Below are positions 10,215-19,005 of a DNA stretch of 64,000 nt, in pieces. Location of the stretch: assembly GCA_017619755.1 (NCBI GenBank), contig JAFZRU010000055.1, forward strand, positions 33,860 to 97,859. Reading direction: 5' to 3'. A model generated the notes under the pieces. The model was not told where the DNA came from and did not search any database. It saw only the letters and a list, made by a program, of their open reading frames with translations. Both the position numbers and the translations under genes were made by a program. How positions within the stretch are numbered: position 1 is the stretch's first letter; each line of letters starts with the position of its first letter. This stretch comes from Prevotella sp. (GTDB lineage Bacteria > Bacteroidota > Bacteroidia > Bacteroidales > Bacteroidaceae).

Positions 10215-10262
10215 AGGCATAGGAGACAGGCACAAAGGATGCAACTGCCTCCTATTTTTCAT
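10215..10262 (+). terminator. Possible terminator after fcl
   Basis: An imperfect hairpin (ATAGGAGACAGGCA pairing with TGCCTCCTAT) is followed by TTTTTC just after the fcl stop. The stem is interrupted, so it could be a weak or partial terminator; the following genes keep the same direction. Confidence 0.35.
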
Positions 10263-10291
10263 TATAAGACCCACCTCGGTAGAAGATTCAA

Positions 10292-10443
10292 AATGGATGA
10301 GGACATCTTAGAGGTCACCGATATGCCGCCGCAAGTGACACTCACCGCTTCCTTGACAACGATGACAACCCCATACCCGCCAAGGTGTTCCGAAACCATC
10401 AAAGAATCATGCTCGCCAAACATTTCATCAAGAAAATAATGCT
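10292..10443 (+). pseudogene. 3' remnant of an ATP-grasp gene
   Basis: This stretch aligns by eye with the 3' end of the intact ATP-grasp gene at 12070-12231. Shared segments include GGATGAGG, CCGCTTCCT, CCGCCAAGGTGTTCC and CATCATCAAG-like runs, ending at the same point relative to the next GNAT start. It carries frameshifts and lacks the rest of the gene. It shows that the GNAT/ATP-grasp unit once had another copy upstream. Confidence 0.7.
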
Positions 10444-11043
10444 ATGGAGAAGATCGTGGTGAAGGAAAAGCCCGAGAATATATCGTGGGATGAGATACAC
10501 GACTTGCTATGGACCGCCCATGCGAAAAACCGGGAGGCTGGTATGTATATGAAAGCGCCTGCCATGTCCAGTGAAGAAATGAAGGCACACGTGGGGGAAA
10601 ACGGCAAATGCTTCGTGGCCATGGACGGAGAGAAATTAGTGGGCACTTGTTCCTTCAAAATCGTCTGCAAAAACAAATGGTATGCCAAAGGGTGCAAAGT
10701 GGCCTACTGCATGCTTGAAGGCGTCCTTCCGGAATACCAAGGCAGAGGGGTTTATTCACAACTCATCACCTTCAGAGAAGAGCACATCAGACAATGTCAT
10801 GCCGATCTTATGGAAATGAACACAGCCGAGCACAACCTCCCTGTTCAAAAAGCACTGCTACGAAAGGGATGGACCTATGTGGATTTCATCGCCTACAAAA
10901 CCACTCACTACTCTGTGGTGATGGTGAAATGGCTCAACGACTGCCCCTTCAGCAAATGGAAATGCTGGTGGATGTTCACCAGCAACAAATGGAAGGAAAA
11001 AATCAAATACAAACCCGGAAGGGTGAAGAGGTTCAAGAAATGA
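10444..11043 (+). CDS. GNAT-family N-acetyltransferase
   Basis: A 199-residue protein with the GNAT acetyl-CoA site: the beta-strand CMLEGVLPEYQGRGVYSQLI contains the Q/R-x-x-G-x-G/A-type pyrophosphate loop (QGRGVY), and NLPVQKALLRKGW is the C-terminal motif. The tail is basic and tryptophan-rich. The gene ends 4 bases before an ATP-grasp gene. A decayed copy lies at 12229-12442, so the pair behaves as a unit. In this setting it probably acetylates an amino group on a sugar or sugar-linked amino acid; the substrate is inferred from context only. Confidence 0.82.
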   Translation: MEKIVVKEKPENISWDEIHDLLWTAHAKNREAGMYMKAPAMSSEEMKAHVGENGKCFVAMDGEKLVGTCSFKIVCKNKWYAKGCKVAYCMLEGVLPEYQGRGVYSQLITFREEHIRQCHADLMEMNTAEHNLPVQKALLRKGWTYVDFIAYKTTHYSVVMVKWLNDCPFSKWKCWWMFTSNKWKEKIKYKPGRVKRFKK

Positions 11044-11047
11044 CCCC

Positions 11048-12244
11048 ATGGTACAAAAAGTTGTCATCGTAGGCATAGGATATACATCCCGACTCGGTCT
11101 CATCCGTGCAGTGGCAGAAATTGGCTGCGAGGTGGTGGTGGTGACTTTGGAAAACCATAACAAGCGACCCATTGACACTTATAGCAAATATGTGTCAGAA
11201 GTCATCCACTTCCCCCAGCGCAACGGCAACGAAGCATTGGTTCGAATGCTGATGGTACGTTGCAAGCTCGAAGAGGGCAAGGCCATCCTCATCCCTAACA
11301 GCGACTGGGCGGTGGCAGCCATTGACAACCACCACGACCTGCTAAAGGAGCATTTCCACCTTCCTCACGTAGGCGACCGTCAAGGGGCATTGGTGGAATG
11401 GATGGACAAAGAACGGCAGAAAGACCTTGCCCAAAAGCTGGGTATGGAAGTGGCCCAAGCCGTCAACATCGAAATCACTGACGGGGAATACAAACTGCCT
11501 ACCGGCATCAACTATCCCTGCTTTACCAAGACCCGCGCCTACACACCAGGCTACAAAAGCACCCTGCATCGCTGTGACAACGAAGGCGAACTATGCCAAG
11601 CACTCAACCAAATGGCTCGCCGTCTGCGCAACCTCACTATCATGGTCGAGGACTACAAGGAAATAGACACCGAATACGCCGTGGTGGGATTCTCCGATGG
11701 CAGACAAGTGGTCATCCCTGGAGTAATAGAAATGCTGAGAATGACAGAAAAGGGAGACAAGGGCGTGGCCATACAAGGAAAAATAAGCCCGTCAGGGCAT
11801 CTGCAGCTCCTCCTCAACCAATTCGTCTCATTGGTGAGGGAAATCGGGCTCACTGGCCTCTTCGACATCGACTTCTATCTGTGCAACGGGAAATATTACT
11901 TCGACGAACTCAACCTGCGCGTGGGAGGCTCTGCCACCGCAGTGATGAAGACGGGGGTCAACCTCCCCGCCATGCTGGTGAAAACCACATTCGGCGAACC
12001 CATCACCGACATGTCAACGCAAGTGTCACATACCGCCACCTTTGTCAACGAACGCACTTGCACCGATAGTTGGGATGAGGGATGTCTGACCACCCAGGAA
12101 TACCTCCACATCCTGCGTACCTCCGACATACGCTTCCTCGACGACTACAACGACCCCATGCCCGCTAAGGTGTTCCAAAACAGGCAAAGGATAAAGCGCA
12201 TCAAACATATCATCAAGCAAATTCTCCCATGGAAAAAAACGTGA
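11048..12244 (+). CDS. ATP-grasp carboxylate-amine ligase-like protein, copy 1
   Basis: A 398-residue protein built like the carbamoyl-phosphate-synthase-large/D-Ala-D-Ala-ligase ATP-grasp families. It has an N-terminal Rossmann-like pre-ATP domain (VVIVGIGYTSRLGLIRAV), an ATP-binding lysine region (YPCFTKTRAY), and a C-terminal metal/ATP site LTGLFDIDFYLCNGKYYFDELNLRVGG with the Glu-x-Asn-type residues ELN. Such enzymes join a carboxylate to an amine through an acyl phosphate. It is a clear homologue of the gene at 12439. In a capsule operon it is a candidate for attaching an amino acid to a uronic acid or amino sugar (inference). Confidence 0.85.
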   Translation: MVQKVVIVGIGYTSRLGLIRAVAEIGCEVVVVTLENHNKRPIDTYSKYVSEVIHFPQRNGNEALVRMLMVRCKLEEGKAILIPNSDWAVAAIDNHHDLLKEHFHLPHVGDRQGALVEWMDKERQKDLAQKLGMEVAQAVNIEITDGEYKLPTGINYPCFTKTRAYTPGYKSTLHRCDNEGELCQALNQMARRLRNLTIMVEDYKEIDTEYAVVGFSDGRQVVIPGVIEMLRMTEKGDKGVAIQGKISPSGHLQLLLNQFVSLVREIGLTGLFDIDFYLCNGKYYFDELNLRVGGSATAVMKTGVNLPAMLVKTTFGEPITDMSTQVSHTATFVNERTCTDSWDEGCLTTQEYLHILRTSDIRFLDDYNDPMPAKVFQNRQRIKRIKHIIKQILPWKKT

Positions 12245-12442
12245 TGATGAAAAAGCCCGAATACATATCGTGAAACGACATACACGACCTATTGTGGGCT
12301 ACCAAACCACTCTCAACTCTATGTTAATGGTGATATGGTTGAATGGTCGGCTCTTCAGCAATGCTGGTGGATGTTCATCAGCAACAAATGGAAAGAGATA
12401 ATTAAACACAAACCCCGAAGGGTAAAGAGATTCGGAAAATGA
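12229..12442 (+). pseudogene. Decayed, internally deleted copy of the GNAT gene
   Basis: Both ends match the GNAT gene at 10444-11043. The 5' end reads as the GNAT start (ATGGAAAAAAACGTG...), then the Trp codon of the IS-W-DEIHD segment is TGA. About 400 bp are missing, and the sequence resumes in the homologous tail (KPL.TLC, CWWMFISNKWKEIIKHKPRR). The final TGA overlaps the ATG of the second ATP-grasp gene exactly as an intact unit would. This is a clear case of tandem duplication followed by decay. Confidence 0.88.
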
Positions 12443-13665
12443 AGATTGACACTAATAAACCTCTGGCCATTGTGATGTGCCGCAATTACTCCATGCGGCT
12501 GGGTATGATACGCGCCGCCGGCATGGCCGGCTGTGATGTGGTGGTGATACAAACACTGAAAAGAGATCTTCAATTACCCATCGACACCGTAAGCAAATAT
12601 GTGGTTGAAAGCAAATTATCAAGAGAGCCCGACGGCAATGCCCTCATAGAGACCATCATGGGCTACCGCAACGACGAACGCCCCGTCATCCTCCTCCCTT
12701 CCGACGACTGGACAGCATCCGTTGTAGATAGCCATCTCGACTTGCTCAGCCCATATTTCCTAATGCCCCATGTGGAGCATCGACAAGGTGCCATGCTTGA
12801 CATCATGGACAAATGGAGGCAGAAAGAATTGGCCAAAGCCGCCGGTGCCAACGTGGCCAAGGGATGGATTTGCCACCGCGGAGAACAAGGCTACCTCATC
12901 CCTGACGAAGTGACCTACCCTTGCTTCACCAAACCCGTGGAGAGCTACACCAGCGCAATGAAAGACTTTCTCCGACGATGCAACAACAAACAGCAATTGA
13001 AGGACCTGCTGCAATCCATACCGCCCAGCCACCAAAAAGACATCCTCTTAGAGGAATACCATCCCATCGACAAGGAGTATGCTGTGCTGGGGCTCTCTTT
13101 AGGCGACCGCAGTATCATACCCGCTTTCATACAAATGGAGAACAGCTTGGAGGGCGTGACAGCCACTGGTAGCGTGCACCCCATAGCCCAACTGCCAGGA
13201 ATAGGGGAAGTGCTTTCCCGCTTTATGGTCTCCACACACCTCACCGGCCTCTTCGACATCGACCTCTATGAAAGCGGAGGGAAGACATACTTCAACGAAC
13301 TCAACGCCCGCTTCGGTGCCAGCGGCTTTGCAGTCACCAAGGGAGTAGTCAACCTACCCGGTCTCTTCATATGGCATCTCTTGGGAGAGCCTGAAGACAG
13401 CGACATCCCATCCAACTTCCCCATTCAAACCTTTGTCAACGAGAAGGTTTGCTTCGATATGCTTTACGAAGGCTTTGCGGGATATCGCCAATATAAGCAA
13501 TGGCTCAACAACGCCGACATACGCTTCATCCACCAACCCGACGACCCCGAACCGACGCGTATGTTCGAAAAAGAAACGAGATGTTTGTTTTTGAGACTTC
13601 TGGTGTGGAGACTCAAGAAGAAACGTTATAAACTAACATTCAACAACCAAAGCTCCAACCATTAG
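12439..13665 (+). CDS. ATP-grasp carboxylate-amine ligase-like protein, copy 2
   Basis: Paralogue of the protein at 11048, with the same order of blocks: an N-terminal domain beginning MCRNYSMRLGMIRAAGMAGCDVVV, PIDTVSKYVVES, LLPSDDWTASVVDSH, MPHVEHRQGAMLDIMDKWRQKE, YPCFTKPVES and LTGLFDIDLYESGGKTYFNELNARFG. The ELNARFG metal/ATP region is intact, so it is probably active. Divergence from copy 1 is substantial, suggesting a different substrate. The start overlaps the end of the GNAT remnant (ATGA). It is followed after 4 bases by glf. Function as an amide ligase is inferred from the fold. Confidence 0.85.
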   Translation: MKIDTNKPLAIVMCRNYSMRLGMIRAAGMAGCDVVVIQTLKRDLQLPIDTVSKYVVESKLSREPDGNALIETIMGYRNDERPVILLPSDDWTASVVDSHLDLLSPYFLMPHVEHRQGAMLDIMDKWRQKELAKAAGANVAKGWICHRGEQGYLIPDEVTYPCFTKPVESYTSAMKDFLRRCNNKQQLKDLLQSIPPSHQKDILLEEYHPIDKEYAVLGLSLGDRSIIPAFIQMENSLEGVTATGSVHPIAQLPGIGEVLSRFMVSTHLTGLFDIDLYESGGKTYFNELNARFGASGFAVTKGVVNLPGLFIWHLLGEPEDSDIPSNFPIQTFVNEKVCFDMLYEGFAGYRQYKQWLNNADIRFIHQPDDPEPTRMFEKETRCLFLRLLVWRLKKKRYKLTFNNQSSNH

Positions 13666-13669
13666 AAAG

Positions 13670-14797
13670 ATGAAGCCCTACGATTACCTCATCGTCGGCT
13701 CTGGCCTCTATGGAGCCACCTTTGCCCACATAGCACACCTAAAAGGCAAGAAATGCTTGGTGATAGACAAGCGTCAGCACTTAGGTGGAAACGTGTATTG
13801 CAAGGACGTGGAAGGAATCCACGTACACGTCTATGGCGCACACATCTTCCACACTTCCAACAAGGCAGTGTGGGATTTCGTCAACTCCATCACCCCTTTC
13901 AACCGATATACCAATTCCCCCGTGGCCAACTACAAGGGAAGGCTCTACAACCTCCCCTTCAACATGAACACCTTCTATCAGATGTGGGGAGTCACCACCC
14001 CGGAGGAAGCCCAAGCCAAAATCGACGAGCAACGCCGACAGACGATGGAGGCCATGCAAGCCGCCGGCATCACTGAGCCACGCAATTTAGAAGAGCAGGC
14101 TCTCACCTTGGTGGGTCGTGACATCTATGAGCGTCTTGTCAAAGGCTACACCGAAAAGCAATGGGGTAGGAAATGCACCGACCTCCCCGCATTCATCATC
14201 CGCAGACTCCCCGTGCGCCTCGTCTTCGACAACAATTATTTCAACGATGCCTACCAAGGCATACCCATCGGAGGCTACAACCGCTTGGTGGAAGGATTGC
14301 TTGAAGGCGTGGAGTGCCGCGTGGACGCCGACTTCTTCGACAACCGCCCCCACTGGGAGGCGATGGCCGACAAAGTGGTATATACAGGGAAAATAGATGA
14401 GTATTTCGACTACCAGTTGGGCAAACTCAACTACCGCACGGTGCGTTTCGAGCACGAGACACTCGACCGGCCCAACTTCCAAGGCAACGCCGTGGTGAAC
14501 TACACGGATGCGGAGACGCCCTGGACCCGTATCATTGAGCACAAGCATTTCGAAATGTTTGGACAGCAGGTCTATGACAACCCGTACACCGTCGTATCAC
14601 GAGAATACTCCACCGAGTGGAAGGAAGGCATGGAGCCTTATTACCCCGTGAACGACGACACCAACAACCGTCTTGCGCAACGCTACCGCGATATGGCAGC
14701 AGTCCAACCTAACGTACTCTTCGGCGGACGGTTGGCAGAATACAAATATTACGATATGGCACCCATCATCGAAAAGGTGCTGCAGCTCGACATATAA
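13670..14797 (+). CDS. glf: UDP-galactopyranose mutase
   Basis: A flavoenzyme interconverting UDP-galactopyranose and UDP-galactofuranose. The FAD-binding dinucleotide motif DYLIVGSGLYGATFA is at the N-terminus, followed by VIDKRQHLGGNVY. HVYGAHIFHTSNKAVWDF, the NRYTNSPVANYKGRLYNLPF block, KQWGRKCTDLP and the C-terminal LFGGRLAEYKYYDMAPII are diagnostic. Length (375 aa) is normal. Its presence implies galactofuranose in the exported polymer, with one of the GT2/GT4 enzymes as a likely galactofuranosyltransferase. Confidence 0.96.
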   Translation: MKPYDYLIVGSGLYGATFAHIAHLKGKKCLVIDKRQHLGGNVYCKDVEGIHVHVYGAHIFHTSNKAVWDFVNSITPFNRYTNSPVANYKGRLYNLPFNMNTFYQMWGVTTPEEAQAKIDEQRRQTMEAMQAAGITEPRNLEEQALTLVGRDIYERLVKGYTEKQWGRKCTDLPAFIIRRLPVRLVFDNNYFNDAYQGIPIGGYNRLVEGLLEGVECRVDADFFDNRPHWEAMADKVVYTGKIDEYFDYQLGKLNYRTVRFEHETLDRPNFQGNAVVNYTDAETPWTRIIEHKHFEMFGQQVYDNPYTVVSREYSTEWKEGMEPYYPVNDDTNNRLAQRYRDMAAVQPNVLFGGRLAEYKYYDMAPIIEKVLQLDI

Positions 14798-14874
14798 ACC
14801 CCATCATGGAATGTTTCAAGACCCTTTATGAATATTCCATGCTGCACAGTCACCCCATCAACACCCCAAAAACC

Positions 14875-17013
14875 ATGAGAAAAACAACCCTTGCACTCCT
14901 GCTGGCATGCACGGTATTGTCGTTACAGGCACAACGCATCGACCGAGAGGCTGTGGTCAGACGCAACAACCCGCACGTCAACTCGCTTGACACCTTGGCC
15001 TCCCTCACCGTGGGCAACGGAGGCTTCGCATTCACCGTCGATGCCACCGGCCTGCAGTCATTCCCAAAATTGTATGCCAACGGCGTACCATTGGGAACCA
15101 TGAGCGACTGGGGATGGCACAGTTTCGACAATCCCGAAAACTACCGTCCCGAAGAGGCGCTCAAAGCCTACGATTTCGGACACGGACACACGGAATTCTA
15201 CTCCACACAGTTCAAGGAAGGCCGCCCGCATGGCGCCTCGGAATGGTACCGCCAAAACCCCCACCGCATGCACTTGGGAGCCTTGGGTTTGGAATTGGAA
15301 GCCGGTGAGGTCAGCGACATCGAGCAGACCCTCGACATGTGGACCGGCGTCATAGAGAGCCGCTTCACTTACCGAGGCCACCGCTACCACGTCACCACCG
15401 TCTGTCACCCCGAGCGCGACATGGTGGCCACTCGCATCGTGAGCGACGCCCCCGACAAGCAACTCACGCTCAAGTTTCCCTACCCCACCGGCAAGCATAG
15501 CGATGATGCTTGCAACTGGGAGGAATGGGAGCGCAACATCACCAGTTTCGAGGGCATTGGCAACACCTGCACCGACACGCTCAAACGCATCCTCGACGGC
15601 AAGTCACGATTTGACAAGGCTGCCTATTACGTCACCCTGCATTGGAGCAAGGGACGCCACCAGTACTGCAAGCGCGAGGGCACAAAGCCGCTATGGAACG
15701 AGCAATATTTCAACTGCCCCGACACGGTGACGGAACTCACCTGTGAGTTCTACGAGCAGAAAGACCCGACACGCCAACTCCTCTCCTTCGACGAGGTGCT
15801 GGCAGCATCCCGCGAATACTGGCAACACTATTGGCAGCAAGGAGCCATTGTGGACTTCTCCGCCTGCACCGACCCAAGAGCCAAGGAACTGGAACGGCGC
15901 GTCGTACTCAGCCAATATCTTCTGGCTGTCAACGACGGAGGCGACACTCCACCCCAGGAAACCGGACTGACCTACAACTCCTGGTTCGGGAAATTCCATC
16001 TCGAAATGATATGGTGGCACCAGGCACCTTTCGCCTTGTGGGGGCATCCTGAAATCCTGGAGCACTCCCTCGACTGGTATTTCACCGTGATGCCCGTGGC
16101 ACGTGAGATTGCAAGCCGCCAGGGTTTCAAGGGAGTGAGGTGGATGAAAATGACCGACCCCTCCGGCACTGAGGCACCATCAAAGGTGGGTAGTTTCCTC
16201 ATCTGGCAACAGCCACATCCCATCTACTTGGCCGAACTGCTTTACCGTGCCGCCGACACTGCCGGAAAAGAGCGGTTGCTGAAAAAATACAAAGACATCG
16301 TGGAGGAAACCGCCTTGTTCATGGCTTCTTTCGCCACCTACGACAAGGCGAACGACCGATATGTGCTGAAAGGTTGCATCCCGGCCCAGGAGACGCTGAG
16401 GGCCGACGAGACCGTCAACCCACCCTTCGAACTGTCCTATTGGCGCTTCGCACTCGGCGTGGCACAACAATGGCGGGAACGTGCCGGCGAAGCACGCTCG
16501 GCGGAATGGGACGACATCATCGCACGTCTCTCGCCTCTCGCTTCCAAAGACAACCTCTACTTGGCGGCAGAGACAGCACCCCAAACCTACCAGGACATCA
16601 GGTTCACCAGCGACCACATGGCCGTCTTGGGAGCCGTGGGCATCCTGCCCGAAACGCCACAGGCCAATAACGACATCATGCGCAACACCCTGCACTGGGT
16701 ACTTGAAAACTGGAACTGGGACAAGACCTGGGGGTGGGACTTTCCTATGACGGCGATGAACGCCGCACGCTTGGGAGAACCAGCCAACGCCGTCAACGCA
16801 CTGCTCACACCGCAGCGCACCAACACCTACCTCGTCAACGGGCACAACTACCAGGACAACCGTCTGCGATGCTACCTCCCCGGCAATGGAGGACTGCTCA
16901 CCGCCGTGGCGATGATGTGCGCCGGATGGGACGGCACGTCACGAAACAACCCCGGCTTCCCCGATGACGGGACATGGGAGGTGAAATGGGAAGGGCTGCT
17001 GCCACTGCCATGA
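14875..17013 (+). CDS. Secreted glycoside hydrolase, (alpha/alpha)6-barrel type (GH65-like)
   Basis: The ATG at 14875 gives a good signal peptide (MRKTTLALLLACTVLSLQAQ); an in-frame ATG at 14806 would bury it. The mature protein is about 690 residues. NGGFAFTVDATGLQSFP and WHSFDNPENY resemble Bacteroidetes glycosidases labelled GH65-like, and WFGKFHLEMIWWHQAPFALW followed by HSLDWYF is typical of six-hairpin catalytic domains. It would act in the periplasm or at the surface. Its stop overlaps the helicase start. A role in trimming polysaccharide is plausible, but the exact GH family and substrate are uncertain. Confidence 0.7.
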   Translation: MRKTTLALLLACTVLSLQAQRIDREAVVRRNNPHVNSLDTLASLTVGNGGFAFTVDATGLQSFPKLYANGVPLGTMSDWGWHSFDNPENYRPEEALKAYDFGHGHTEFYSTQFKEGRPHGASEWYRQNPHRMHLGALGLELEAGEVSDIEQTLDMWTGVIESRFTYRGHRYHVTTVCHPERDMVATRIVSDAPDKQLTLKFPYPTGKHSDDACNWEEWERNITSFEGIGNTCTDTLKRILDGKSRFDKAAYYVTLHWSKGRHQYCKREGTKPLWNEQYFNCPDTVTELTCEFYEQKDPTRQLLSFDEVLAASREYWQHYWQQGAIVDFSACTDPRAKELERRVVLSQYLLAVNDGGDTPPQETGLTYNSWFGKFHLEMIWWHQAPFALWGHPEILEHSLDWYFTVMPVAREIASRQGFKGVRWMKMTDPSGTEAPSKVGSFLIWQQPHPIYLAELLYRAADTAGKERLLKKYKDIVEETALFMASFATYDKANDRYVLKGCIPAQETLRADETVNPPFELSYWRFALGVAQQWRERAGEARSAEWDDIIARLSPLASKDNLYLAAETAPQTYQDIRFTSDHMAVLGAVGILPETPQANNDIMRNTLHWVLENWNWDKTWGWDFPMTAMNAARLGEPANAVNALLTPQRTNTYLVNGHNYQDNRLRCYLPGNGGLLTAVAMMCAGWDGTSRNNPGFPDDGTWEVKWEGLLPLP

Positions 17014-18908
17014 ACACCCTCCTCGCGTTGCAACAGCAGCGGCTGCTGCTCGAACTTGAATACGCCACGGAGCGCGAAGCCTACCGCCGACAGACGGAGG
17101 CGATGGGGCTGATGCGCAAGGTGAAGCGCGGCGACGCCTGGTATCCCGTCCGAGGAGGACGCTCCTACTACAACTCGCTCAACCAACTCGTCGTGGAGGT
17201 GCACCGCACACAAGATGACGACATCGAGCACAATTTCGAGTACGGGCGTCCCGTCTGTTTCTTCCACGTGAGCGACGACGGAAAGGGCGGGGAGAAAGTC
17301 AGCTACTTCAAGCAAACCGGCACGGTGAACTACGTGGACGGCGACCGGATGGTGGTCATCGTTCCCGACAGTGCGACAGCTGCCGAGGTGCAGAACGCCA
17401 ACCACCTTGGCGTACAACTCTATTTCGACGAGACCACCTACCGCCTGATGTTCGAGGCCCTCGACAGGGTGACCAACGCCAAAGGCAACCGCCTGGCCTA
17501 CCTGCGCGACCTCTTCTACTCCCACCAGCCGGCAGCACATTTCACCTTCTCACCACTCCGTTTCCCATGGCTCAACCCCACCCAGGAGAAAGCCGTCAAC
17601 GAGGTGCTGAGGGCAAAGGACGTGATGGTGGTGCACGGACCTCCCGGAACGGGAAAGACCACCACCTTGGTGGAGGCCATCAACGAGACGCTGCATCGCG
17701 AGAGCCAGGTGATGGTGTGCGCACAAAGCAACATGGCAGTGGACTGGATTGCCGAGCAACTCACCGACCGAGGCATCAACGTGCTGCGCATCGGCAACCC
17801 CACCCGGGTGAACGACAAGATGCTGTCCTTCACTTATGAGCGACGCTTTGAGGCACATCCCGACTACCCGCAGCTGTGGAGCATCAGGAAAGCCATCCGT
17901 GAATTGCGCCAGCAGCACCGGCGGGGCGACAACTTCCATCAAAAGAAAGACCGCCTGCAATCACGTGCCACCGAACTGGAGTTGCGCATCCAGGCACAAC
18001 TTTTCGGCGAGGCACGTGTGATTGCTTGCACGCTCGCCGGGTCGGCCAACCGTCTCCTCGACGGACAGAAATACGCCACGCTGTTCATCGACGAGGCAGC
18101 ACAAGCCCTTGAGGCCGCATGTTGGATTGCCATACGCAAAGCCACACGCGTGGTTTTCGCCGGCGACCACTGCCAATTGCCACCGACCGTGAAAAGCATC
18201 GCCGCCATAAAGGGTGGTCTTGGGAAAACCCTCATGGAGCGCATCGTGGAGAACAAGCCGGAGGTGGTGACGCTTCTCCGCGTACAATACCGTATGCACG
18301 AGGACATCATGCGCTTCTCCTCCGACTATTTCTACGGAGGCATGGTGGAGACGGCACCGCAAGTGAAGCACCGTGGCATCCTCGACTACGACCACCCCAT
18401 GATGTGGGTGGACACCGCCGGCATGGACTGCCGCGAGGAGTTCGTAGGCGAGACTTTCGGTCGCATCAACAAGGAGGAGGCCCAACTCACCATCGACACC
18501 CTCGTCAACTACCTCAAAAAGATAGGCAAGGAGCGCATCCTCGAGGAACGCATCGACATAGGGGTCATCTCGCCCTATCGCGCACAGGTGCAGCACCTGC
18601 GGCGACTGATAGCCAAAAACGCAGACCTCAAACCCTTCCGGCATCTCATCTCCGTCAACACCGTCGATGGCTTCCAAGGCCAGGAGCGCGACATCATCCT
18701 CATCTCGCTCGTCCGTGCCAACGATGAGGGTCAGATAGGTTTCCTGCGCGACCTCCGACGTATGAACGTGGCCATCACGCGAGCACGTATGAAACTCATC
18801 ATCCTCGGCGACTCCGGCACGCTGACACGCTACCCTTTCTATAAGCGTCTATATAATCACATCATATCTGGGGAAAAACAAACTCAAGTCTTCAAATACG
18901 ATGTGTGA
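17010..18908 (+). CDS. SF1 (UPF1/DNA2-like) helicase
   Basis: The ATG at 17010 overlaps the preceding stop (ATGA). The protein has a 5'-to-3' SF1B layout: an N-terminal OB/stalk-like region, motif I GPPGTGKTTTLVEA (about residue 215), motif II FIDEAAQALE, motif III AGDHCQLPPTVKS, motif IV VQYRMHEDIMRFSS, and motif V/VI SVNTVDGFQGQERD...VAITRARMKL. It is a cytoplasmic nucleic-acid helicase of the type found widely in Bacteroidetes. It is probably unrelated to capsule synthesis despite the overlap. It marks the end of the GC-rich part; base composition falls after its stop. Confidence 0.92.
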   Translation: MNTLLALQQQRLLLELEYATEREAYRRQTEAMGLMRKVKRGDAWYPVRGGRSYYNSLNQLVVEVHRTQDDDIEHNFEYGRPVCFFHVSDDGKGGEKVSYFKQTGTVNYVDGDRMVVIVPDSATAAEVQNANHLGVQLYFDETTYRLMFEALDRVTNAKGNRLAYLRDLFYSHQPAAHFTFSPLRFPWLNPTQEKAVNEVLRAKDVMVVHGPPGTGKTTTLVEAINETLHRESQVMVCAQSNMAVDWIAEQLTDRGINVLRIGNPTRVNDKMLSFTYERRFEAHPDYPQLWSIRKAIRELRQQHRRGDNFHQKKDRLQSRATELELRIQAQLFGEARVIACTLAGSANRLLDGQKYATLFIDEAAQALEAACWIAIRKATRVVFAGDHCQLPPTVKSIAAIKGGLGKTLMERIVENKPEVVTLLRVQYRMHEDIMRFSSDYFYGGMVETAPQVKHRGILDYDHPMMWVDTAGMDCREEFVGETFGRINKEEAQLTIDTLVNYLKKIGKERILEERIDIGVISPYRAQVQHLRRLIAKNADLKPFRHLISVNTVDGFQGQERDIILISLVRANDEGQIGFLRDLRRMNVAITRARMKLIILGDSGTLTRYPFYKRLYNHIISGEKQTQVFKYDV

Positions 18909-19005
18909 CTGTTCAACGAGCAAAACATATCCAAGTAAGAATTGCGAGCTGCCAAAAGAAAATATTAATGTGGTTTACCATACTTTTTAAGAACTTTTTA
19001 TTGTT

